Source: an uncultured Faecalibacterium sp.
GTDB lineage: Bacteria > Bacillota > Clostridia > Oscillospirales > Ruminococcaceae
Direction: 5' to 3'
NCBI GenBank assembly: GCA_934524985.1
Contig: CAKSYT010000013.1
Span: 1-55,885, forward strand
DNA: 55,885 nt
The notes below the pieces were generated by a model. It ran no database searches and had not been told where the DNA came from. It was given only the letters and a program-made list of their open reading frames with translations. Each line of letters starts with the position of its first letter. Position 1 is the first letter of the stretch. This document shows, piece by piece, positions 49,146 through 55,885 of this stretch. Position numbers and translations under genes: made by a program.

Positions 49146-52004
49146 TCAGGCGTTGACTTCCTCTTCCTTGCGCTTTGCATAGCCCTTTTTGACCACCAGA
49201 ACTTCCAGTGCGATCAGAGCGGCTGCCAGTACAACGTCCACACCGATCATCACCTTTTCCCAACCGGGCATACCGGGGTTCAGGTTCTCGGGGTAGTAAG
49301 CACGGGAGTTTGCCACAGTGTACAGGATGTTCTTGCAGGCCTGACGTGCGGACACCAGAGCGGTAGCGCTGGTGGTATCGGTCAGGTGGTTGGTCTCGGT
49401 GTCGTAGTTGACCAGGCAGAAGTCGCCGCCGTTGCGGATCAGGCGGTCAGAATCCTGATAGCCGTACACACCGTAGTAGTCGGTCAGAACCATGCCCACG
49501 AAGCCCCACTCGCCGCGCAGAACATCGTTCAGCAGGGTAGAGCAGTTGCCGGCGTAGGTGTTGCCGATGTAGTTGAAGGAGGACATGGCAGCGTGGCAGT
49601 CAGCTGCCTTGACGCACTCCTCAAAGGGCTTGAGGTAGATCTCGCGGATGGCCTGCTCGGTGGACCAGGTGCAGAGCATACCGTAGCGGTTGGTCTCCTG
49701 GTCGTTGAGGGCAAAGTGCTTCATGAAGGCGTAAACGCCCTGCTCCTGAGCGCCCATGATGGCGTTGGAAGCCATCGCACCGGACAGTACGCCGTCCTCA
49801 GCGTAATACTCGAAGTTACGGCCTGCAAAGGCAGAGCGGTGGATGTTCATAGCCGGTGCGTACCAGCCAGAAACATTCATGTCGTCGGCCATCTTGCCGA
49901 TGGAGGTGCCGAAGTCGTGTGCCAGATCGGTGTTCCAGGTGGCTGCGATCATCACAGCGGAGGGGAAGCCGATGGAACCCTGCCGGGTGAAGTTGTTGTT
50001 GATAGAGGCAGGACCGTCGCAGTCGATGGCCTGCACCTTGCCGATGGAATCCACTGCCACAGTCTGGAAGCCGCCCAGAGCAATGAGCTTGTCCATGTCA
50101 GAGACAGTGAGCTGATCCAGGAAGGTATCCCACTGGGCGTCGTTGTAATCCACGCCCACCATGTCCTTCAGCAGCAGGCCGTTCTTGGCACCGGTGGTGG
50201 GAGCCACATCGTCGGCGTTGTTGAAGTCCTCGGGGTTCCAGTTGGAGTTGTTGTAGAAGGTAGCCTTAGCCTCTGCCGGCAGCTCGAAGTCTGCGGGAGC
50301 AGCGGTAGCCTCGGCGTAGTTGGCAAAGCCGTTTGCGCGGGACAGGTAGGTCACATTGCCCTCGGCAAAGTCGAACTTGTTGTCAGCGACCTCCACATCG
50401 CTCTCACGCTTGTTGGAAGCGTCGTAGACGATGTCGGAAGCCACATTGTAGACCTTGGAATCCAGAACGGTGTGGGAGTCGGCGTTGATGCTGATGACGT
50501 AATCGCCCTTTTCCAGCACATAGCAGCCCTTGCCGTAGGTATCGTAGGAGGCCATATCCTCGGCCTTGAAGGTAACGGTGACGTTCTCGGAAGCGCCGGG
50601 AGCCAGCTCAGAAGTCTTTGCAAAGCCGATCAGGTTTGCAGAAGCCTTCTCAATGCCGCCGTTGGTGTACGGAGGATTATAGTAGACCTCCACGACCTCC
50701 TTACCGGAGGCAGAACCGGTGTTGGTGACGGTGACATCCACAGTGATGGTGCCGTCAGCTTCGGTAACGCTGTTCAGGGTCTGGGTGAAGGTGGTGTAGC
50801 TCAGGCCGCGGCCGAAGGGATACACCACAGTCTTGTCGTAGTCGATGAGGCCCTCGGCGGCGGCAGTCTCGTAGAACTTGTAGCCCACATAGATGCCTTC
50901 CACATAGTTCACGAAAGCAGGGATGGTGTCGGTGCCAAAGGCGTTGGCCTTGAACTCATCCATGTTGGTGTAGGTGAAGTTGCCAAAGTTGTTCGCAGTG
51001 GGGGTCTGGGTCAGGTCGTACACAAAGGTATCGATGGTACGGCCGGAGGGGTTCACATCACCGCAGAGGATGGAGCCCAGTGCGTTGAAGCCGCTCTGGC
51101 CGGTGCCGGCGCACCAGATAACGCTCTTGATCTGGCTGTAGTCCTTGACCCAGCCCAGCTCCATGGCGTTGGCACTGTTGTAGACCACAACGACCTTATC
51201 AAAGTTCTTGCAGACCAGGTCCATCATGTCCTTTTCAGTCTTGGACAGCTGCAGGTAGTGGTCGCCGGGCTCAAAGTCATTGTAGCTGTGGCCTGCGTCG
51301 TAGGTGACCTGAGACACATCGGTGGGCAGGTCAGCACCCTCGCCGCCCACGCGGGTGATGACTACCATGGCGGTATCAGAGAAAGCCTTGGCGTTGTTCA
51401 TCATCTCGTCGGTGTACTGTGCAGCCTCCGGCTCCGGCAGGGTCCAGTCCTGAGCGAACATACCCACCTCCGGGCGGTCAGCACGGTAAGAGGTGTAGAA
51501 GTCGCTCAGCTCAGTATTCAGCTCAAAGCCGGCATTCTTCAGGCCCTCCAGCAGGGTAACGGTGGGGTAGGCGTCGGACAGCGCACCGGAACCGGTGCCG
51601 CCGTAGCAGGGGTTGGTGGAAGCCCAGCCAAAAACGTTCAGCTTGCTGTTCTTGGCCATGGGCAGGGTGCCATCGTTATCCAGCAGAACGATGCCTTCAT
51701 CGGCAATGTTCTCGCACAGCTGGGTAGCGGATGCCACGTTCTCCTCGCTGACCTTGCCGTTGCCGGTGGCAAGGGTGACCATGGAGTACATGGGGCCGGT
51801 CAGGATCAGGTTCACGGTGATAGCCAGTGCCAGCACCATGCCCAGACCCGCCTGCCAGCGGATCAGATACTTTTTGGACTTGCTCTGCTTGCGGCAGGCG
51901 ATCATGACTGCGATCAGCAGAACTGCTACGACACCAAAGCCGATCAACTGCGATTTGATCGAGTTGAGGACCTTGATGACGTCATCCATATTGATGGACA
52001 ACAT
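49146..52004 (-). CDS. Circularly permuted, membrane-anchored GH3 glycosidase
   Basis: 952 residues with the domain order reversed against the other GH3. Two membrane segments come first (about 22-38 and 50-72). Residues 85-330 are the alpha/beta domain normally C-terminal (VFGWASTNPCYGGTGSGALS), 430-505 are FnIII-like, and 600-890 are the catalytic barrel (MKHFALNDQET, nucleophile Asp in MVLTDYYGVYG). A last membrane segment is at 920-940 before a KRKEEEV tail. The middle 520-600 is a charged linker. GGAGGAG before the ATG. Probably exposes its catalytic parts outside the membrane and cleaves oligosaccharides at the cell surface. Confidence 0.92.
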   Translation of the reverse strand: MLSINMDDVIKVLNSIKSQLIGFGVVAVLLIAVMIACRKQSKSKKYLIRWQAGLGMVLALAITVNLILTGPMYSMVTLATGNGKVSEENVASATQLCENIADEGIVLLDNDGTLPMAKNSKLNVFGWASTNPCYGGTGSGALSDAYPTVTLLEGLKNAGFELNTELSDFYTSYRADRPEVGMFAQDWTLPEPEAAQYTDEMMNNAKAFSDTAMVVITRVGGEGADLPTDVSQVTYDAGHSYNDFEPGDHYLQLSKTEKDMMDLVCKNFDKVVVVYNSANAMELGWVKDYSQIKSVIWCAGTGQSGFNALGSILCGDVNPSGRTIDTFVYDLTQTPTANNFGNFTYTNMDEFKANAFGTDTIPAFVNYVEGIYVGYKFYETAAAEGLIDYDKTVVYPFGRGLSYTTFTQTLNSVTEADGTITVDVTVTNTGSASGKEVVEVYYNPPYTNGGIEKASANLIGFAKTSELAPGASENVTVTFKAEDMASYDTYGKGCYVLEKGDYVISINADSHTVLDSKVYNVASDIVYDASNKRESDVEVADNKFDFAEGNVTYLSRANGFANYAEATAAPADFELPAEAKATFYNNSNWNPEDFNNADDVAPTTGAKNGLLLKDMVGVDYNDAQWDTFLDQLTVSDMDKLIALGGFQTVAVDSIGKVQAIDCDGPASINNNFTRQGSIGFPSAVMIAATWNTDLAHDFGTSIGKMADDMNVSGWYAPAMNIHRSAFAGRNFEYYAEDGVLSGAMASNAIMGAQEQGVYAFMKHFALNDQETNRYGMLCTWSTEQAIREIYLKPFEECVKAADCHAAMSSFNYIGNTYAGNCSTLLNDVLRGEWGFVGMVLTDYYGVYGYQDSDRLIRNGGDFCLVNYDTETNHLTDTTSATALVSARQACKNILYTVANSRAYYPENLNPGMPGWEKVMIGVDVVLAAALIALEVLVVKKGYAKRKEEEVNA

Positions 52005-52069
52005 AGTTTTCTCCTCCTTGTTTTGTCGAATCGGACAACGGCAGGGGACGCCCCTGCCAGCTTGGCTTT

Positions 52070-52100
52070 ATAATACCAGAAATTGCCGGAGAATTTTCAA
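52070..52100 (-). promoter_or_regulatory. Promoter of the permuted GH3 gene
   Basis: Minus strand TTGAAA, 19 bases, TATTAT with extended TGG. A hairpin GGCAGGGG/CCCCTGCC (52040-52058) without a U-run lies in the leader. Confidence 0.6.
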
Positions 52101-52214
52101 TTTGTTCACAAACTGTCGTTCTAGACGCATAATTTGCAAAAGTTACAATACGGTTTCAATTTTTATTGTGCATATACACAAATATCACCGCATTGTATTT
52201 GTGCACCCTGCCAG

Positions 52215-52245
52215 ACAACAAAAAACGGCAGGGGACACCTGCCGT
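52215..52245 (-). terminator. Terminator of the kinase/regulator operon
   Basis: Minus strand arms ACGGCAGG/CCTGCCGT then TTTTTTG. Confidence 0.85.
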
Positions 52246-52252
52246 AAATTAT

Positions 52253-53527
52253 TTATTTGTTTTTGGGCAGCGGGAACAGGATCCGCAGGGTGCACCAGTT
52301 GTTTTCCCAGTGCAGCGTCATGCTGCCGCCGTGCTGTCCGACGGTGGTGCGGACGCTTTTCAGGTCCGACCCCTGCTTTGGCAGACCGTCCGCATCCAGC
52401 GCGGGGACAGCCTCTGTATAGTGCTCGAACCGCAGCATGGCAAAGCCGCCCTGACTGTACACCGCCACCTTGATGAGCCGCTTTTCGGGGTCCGGCTCGG
52501 CGCGGACGGCGGCAATGGCGTTGTCCAGCGCCACGCCCACGATGGTGCACAGCTCCCGGATGGTGAGAAACCCCAGCATCCTGCCGTCCGCTACGCTGGT
52601 GATGGTGATGTTCTCCTGCTGGCATTCCATGGTCTTGGCGGTAAGCAGGGTATCCAGCACCGGGTTGCCGGTCTTGTTCTCGGCCTCGTACTGGCGGATG
52701 TTCTGCTCCATGGCAGCAATGGCGGCGTTCTGCTTGGTCTGGTCCTGCTCCTCCCGGATGCGGGCAAGCTGGACTTTCAGCTCATGGTAGCGCCGGTTGA
52801 TAAGGTTGATGCCCTCTTTACTGCGCTTATACTGCTCGTACTGGCGGTGCAGCACCTCGTCCATGGCGGCAAGCTCGCTGTGCAAAGCGTTCTCCCGCAG
52901 CTGCTCGTGCTGCACGGATAAGATCAGCACGCCGGAAAAATCCACCAGCGTGCGGATGGAAAAGATGCTCATGTTGATATCGCTGCCGGGCAGAAAGCCC
53001 AGATTGCTCACCGCAAAGGCGGTCAGCGCCAGCATGACCGCCGTCAGGGCGGCGCTGCCGCCGATCTGCAAGTGCCCGGCAGGCTGGGGGCGGCGGTGCT
53101 GCAAATAGCACATGACGCCGAACAGCGCCCCGTACGCCAGCGCCAGCAGCAGCAAAGAAAGCGGCTCCCACGGGCTGCGGGCGGGCCAGAGGGCGCAGTG
53201 CAGCTGCCACTCCACGCTGGCGGCAAGCTCTGCCAGAATGAACGCCCGGGCGCAGTGATACCCGGCTTCCAGCAGGGTGATGCTCCACACGCCCCATAAA
53301 TATAAGTAGGAAAGCCCGATGGCCGCCGCCATGCAGGGGATCCAGAGCCCACCGGGCACGTTGCCCGTCAGCCCCAGAAAGGCGGACAGCACCACCACCC
53401 ACAGCAGGGTGACGCCCCCGGTGACCGCCTTGGAAAACCGGGGCGCAAGCGCCGGTGTGAACAACAGCACCGCCAGACACTCGGCAAGGGCAGTGTACAG
53501 CCGGGGGATATCCGGCAGCGCGGTCAT
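52253..53527 (-). CDS. GHKL-type sensor histidine kinase (AgrC-like)
   Basis: 424 residues. Residues 1-205 hold six to seven membrane segments; a coiled coil 205-300 carries the probable phospho-acceptor His in RRYHELKVQL near 245, like the YHDLKxQ motif of clostridial GHKL kinases. The ATPase domain 310-424 has N-box IVGVALDNAIAAV and a weak G-box QGSDLKSVRTTVGQHGG. The ligand is unknown; no autoinducer peptide gene is adjacent. Its start overlaps the LytTR gene stop by 4 bases, making one operon. Confidence 0.9.
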   Translation of the reverse strand: MTALPDIPRLYTALAECLAVLLFTPALAPRFSKAVTGGVTLLWVVVLSAFLGLTGNVPGGLWIPCMAAAIGLSYLYLWGVWSITLLEAGYHCARAFILAELAASVEWQLHCALWPARSPWEPLSLLLLALAYGALFGVMCYLQHRRPQPAGHLQIGGSAALTAVMLALTAFAVSNLGFLPGSDINMSIFSIRTLVDFSGVLILSVQHEQLRENALHSELAAMDEVLHRQYEQYKRSKEGINLINRRYHELKVQLARIREEQDQTKQNAAIAAMEQNIRQYEAENKTGNPVLDTLLTAKTMECQQENITITSVADGRMLGFLTIRELCTIVGVALDNAIAAVRAEPDPEKRLIKVAVYSQGGFAMLRFEHYTEAVPALDADGLPKQGSDLKSVRTTVGQHGGSMTLHWENNWCTLRILFPLPKNK

Positions 53528-54234
53528 GAGCCTTCACCTCCGATGTAGTCGGTCAGTGCGGCAAGAAAGGCCTTGCGCTTGGGGCGGCTGACCTGCAGCT
53601 CGCAGGGGCCCACCTGTACGGTGCTCTGCCGCAGCTCCCGCACCTGTGCCAGATTGACAAGGTAGCCGCTGTTGCACCGGGCAAAGGGGCAGTCTGCCAG
53701 CTTTTCCTCAAAGGTCTTGAGGGCACCGGGGGCGGAAAAATCGCCCTCATCGGTGTAAAAGTGCACCCGGTGCCCCTCGCTTTCCAAGTAATAGATGCTG
53801 GCGGTGTCCAGCCGCCGCAGCCCGCCCTCCACCGGCACGGTCAGGCAGCGTTTTGCCCGCTTTTCCAGCCGGGAAACGGCCTTGAGCAGCTGCTGCGAAA
53901 AGGCAAAGTAGGGCACCGGCTTCAGCACATAGTCCAGCGCTCCCACCGAGTAGCCCCGGATGGCGTACTGCGCCATATTGGTGATGAAGATCAGGATGAC
54001 CTCTGCATCCATCTGCCGGATGCGCTCTGCCGTGGTCATGCCGTCCAGATGCTTCATCTCCACATCCAGAAAAATAATGTCGTAGACCGCGCGGTAATTG
54101 TCCAGAATGTCCACTCCGTCCGCAAAGACCGATACTTCAAACTCTGTCCCGTACTGCCGGGTGTACCGCCGGACATACTCCTGCAATACCCCCTGCACCT
54201 CCGCGTCGTCCTCTACGATCGCCACCCGGATCAT
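53524..54234 (-). CDS. LytTR response regulator (AgrA-like)
   Basis: 236 residues. Receiver domain with acidic pair EDD near 8-10, phospho-acceptor Asp in DIIFLDVEMKHLDGM near 57 and Lys in DYVLKPVPY near 103. LytTR DNA-binding domain about 135-230 with FARCNSGYLVNLAQVREL. AGGGAGGTG before ATG 54234. First gene of the operon with the GHKL kinase. Possible targets, by nearness only, are the GH3 operon and malQ copy 2. Confidence 0.93.
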   Translation of the reverse strand: MIRVAIVEDDAEVQGVLQEYVRRYTRQYGTEFEVSVFADGVDILDNYRAVYDIIFLDVEMKHLDGMTTAERIRQMDAEVILIFITNMAQYAIRGYSVGALDYVLKPVPYFAFSQQLLKAVSRLEKRAKRCLTVPVEGGLRRLDTASIYYLESEGHRVHFYTDEGDFSAPGALKTFEEKLADCPFARCNSGYLVNLAQVRELRQSTVQVGPCELQVSRPKRKAFLAALTDYIGGEGS

Positions 54235-54323
54235 GACCGCACCTCCCTTACCACACCTTTGTGGAACTGTTACGGCTCTATTATAGCGCAATCACGTCCG
54301 GTTTGCCAAGGGGGCATCTGCAC

Positions 54324-54361
54324 AAAGGGCAGGGCAGCCCACAGGCTGCCCTGCCCTTTGT
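54324..54361 (-). terminator. Terminator of malQ copy 2
   Basis: Arms AAAGGGCAGGGCAGCC/GGCTGCCCTGCCCTTT with CACA loop; U-run on the minus strand is short. Confidence 0.85.
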
Positions 54362-54378
54362 ATTGAAGTTTCTTTCGG

Positions 54379-55881
54379 TCACGCCCAGTTCTTCCGGCCG
54401 TAGCGGGTGGTCAGCTGGCAGATCTCTTTCTGGAGCTTCTTGGTCAGCTGGGTCTTTTTCAGCCGCCAGCGCCAGTTTTGGCCTACGGTGGAGGGCTTAT
54501 TGATGCGGGCAGCGTTATCCAGCCCCAGCCAGTCCTGCATGGGGATGATGCACCTTGCCGCTGCGCTGCGCAGGATCAGTGCGATCATGCTTTTATAAAG
54601 CTGCGCGTCCGGGGTGGCGTAGTCGTACAGGTAATCCCGCACCATGGCGCGCTCGGCGTCCGAGATGGTCTGGTACCAGGATACCAGCGTCTCGTTGTCG
54701 TGGGTGCCAGTATACGCCACGCTGTTCACCGGGTAGTTGTGGGGCAGATAGTCGCTGGCGCTGCCGGTATCGCGGGAATCAAAGGCAAATTCCAGCACCT
54801 TCATGCCGGGGAAGCCGCTGTCCCGCACCAGCTGCCGCACGGTGTCGCTCATATAACCAAGATCCTCGGCAATGATCTCCCGCTTGCCCAGCGCCTGCTC
54901 CACCGCACGGAACAGCTCGATGCCGGGGCCTTTTTCCCAGTGACCATCCACGGCGGTCTCGCTGCCGTAGGGGATGGAGAAATACTCATCGAAGCCGCGG
55001 AAGTGGTCGATGCGCACCACATCGTACAGCTCGAAACAGTACCACAGCCGGGTGATCCACCACTGATAGCCGGTGGCGCGGTGGGCTTCCCAGCGGTAGA
55101 GCGGGTTGCCCCACAGCTGGCCGGTGGGGGAAAAGCCGTCCGGGGGAACGCCCGCCACTGCCGTAGGAATGTTGTCTTTATCCAGCTGGAACAGCCCCGG
55201 GTTTGCCCATGCGTCTGCCGAATCCAGCGCCACATAGATGGGGATGTCGCCGATGATCTGGATGCCCTTGCTGTTGGCGTAGGCTTTCAGCTTGCGCCAC
55301 TGCTCGTCAAACTTGAACTGAAGATACTTGTAGTACTCCACCTCAAAGTACAGTTCCCGGCGGTAGTAGTCCATGGCGGGCTGCCAGCGCAGACGGATGT
55401 CCTCTGCCCACTCGATCCACGGCTTGCCCTCAAAGCGATCCTTTACCGCCATGAACAGGGCAAAATCGTCCAGCCACCACTTGTTTTTCTCGCAGAAGGC
55501 CGTAAACGCCTCGTTGTGGCCGATGTCGCTGCGGGAGTATGCCAGCCGCAGCAGACGGCCGCGCTCGGTATACAGGCGGCTGTAATCAATGTCATCTGCC
55601 TTGCGGCCGAAGTTTGCCTTTTTGCACTCGGCGGCGGTCAGCACCCCTTCCTCCACCAGTGCATCCAGACTGATGAAATAAGGGTTGCCCGCAAAGGCGG
55701 AAAAGCTCTGATACGGGCTGTCGCCGTAGCTGGTCACACCCAGCGGCAGGATCTGCCAATAGGTCTGCCCGGCTTCCTTGAGCCAGTCCACAAAGTCGTA
55801 TGCTTCCTGCGAAAAGCAGCCGATGCCGTAAGGGGACGGCAGACTGCTGATGGGCAGCAAAATGCCTGCACTTCTCTGCAT
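54379..55881 (-). CDS. malQ: 4-alpha-glucanotransferase (GH77), copy 2
   Basis: 500 residues, MQRSAGILLPISSLPSPYGIG at the start. Catalytic motifs VVRIDHFRGFDEYF, IIAEDLGYMSD and YTGTHDNETLVSW are all intact. Clearly paralogous to the gene at 17057 but with different sequence through the middle. The C-terminal extension (KKTQLTKKLQKEICQLTTRYGRKNW) is basic. The start codon is 4 bases from the window edge, so its ribosome binding site and promoter are not visible. Confidence 0.94.
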   Translation of the reverse strand: MQRSAGILLPISSLPSPYGIGCFSQEAYDFVDWLKEAGQTYWQILPLGVTSYGDSPYQSFSAFAGNPYFISLDALVEEGVLTAAECKKANFGRKADDIDYSRLYTERGRLLRLAYSRSDIGHNEAFTAFCEKNKWWLDDFALFMAVKDRFEGKPWIEWAEDIRLRWQPAMDYYRRELYFEVEYYKYLQFKFDEQWRKLKAYANSKGIQIIGDIPIYVALDSADAWANPGLFQLDKDNIPTAVAGVPPDGFSPTGQLWGNPLYRWEAHRATGYQWWITRLWYCFELYDVVRIDHFRGFDEYFSIPYGSETAVDGHWEKGPGIELFRAVEQALGKREIIAEDLGYMSDTVRQLVRDSGFPGMKVLEFAFDSRDTGSASDYLPHNYPVNSVAYTGTHDNETLVSWYQTISDAERAMVRDYLYDYATPDAQLYKSMIALILRSAAARCIIPMQDWLGLDNAARINKPSTVGQNWRWRLKKTQLTKKLQKEICQLTTRYGRKNWA

Positions 55882-55885
55882 CTTC

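Overview
The window looks like about 56 kb of chromosome from a GC-rich, low-oxygen gut Firmicute. The best match is Faecalibacterium (Oscillospiraceae/Ruminococcaceae). This rests on codon and GC character, a T-box, clostridial gene families (CmpB-like ABC_trans protein, DUF6472-type small protein, GHKL/LytTR two-component pair), uronate and beta-glucoside genes, and very many structured intergenic repeats. I see no phage, transposase, CRISPR or plasmid genes. The unusual content is between the genes.

Layout. 1-5.5 kb: HtrA-type protease, a GNAT-MnmM fusion, release factor RF3 and an aldo/keto reductase. 5.9-9.7 kb: a Crp/Fnr regulator with a thioredoxin-reductase-like flavoprotein, L-asparaginase and an AzlCD branched-chain amino acid exporter. 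10.2-16.4 kb: a large GGDEF/EAL protein, a CmpB-like membrane protein, a small Cys-rich protein, TrmB and AlaX. 17-24.7 kb: 4-alpha-glucanotransferase, a degenerate GGDEF protein, a helical protein, a nucleotidyltransferase, a membrane protein and T-box-controlled thrS. 25-30.5 kb: an Amt-PII fusion, a DUF1622 protein, an unsaturated-uronate cluster (KdgF, DhuI-like, DhuD/KduD-like) and a second SDR. 30.6-32.2 kb: trpS, tRNA-Asn and tRNA-Glu. 32.3-38.3 kb: two small lipoproteins, then pstS-pstC-pstA-pstB-phoU. 39-45.7 kb: a short AraC-type regulator, a GNAT, SstT, a lipoprotein and RNase Y. 46-55.9 kb: GtrA-family protein, two GH3 beta-glucosidases (one circularly permuted and membrane-anchored), a GHKL kinase/LytTR regulator pair and a second 4-alpha-glucanotransferase.

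How the genes work together: carbohydrate capture (GH3 enzymes, MalQ, uronate steps leading to KDG), nitrogen and phosphate uptake (Amt-PII, Pst-PhoU, SstT, asparaginase, AzlCD) and translation quality or tRNA functions (thrS, trpS, AlaX, TrmB, MnmM, RF3). Many transcription units have a hairpin plus U-run between promoter and gene (prfC, amt, pstS), which suggests frequent attenuation.

The strongest candidate for something undescribed is a set of four interlocking intergenic repeat modules, here called A-D. Module A is a MITE-like inverted pair of half-units. Each half-unit carries two interleaved inverted repeats (a pseudoknot topology) and a long hairpin with an invariant TGC loop. Stem sequences differ between copies but change in compensatory fashion. 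Module C, about 118 bp, is found inserted into the pseudoknot loop of A, into module B and into the pst operon. A second strong candidate is a predicted 11-residue leader peptide whose UGA stop lies inside a terminator hairpin ahead of the RF3 gene, a plausible termination-sensing autoregulatory switch.
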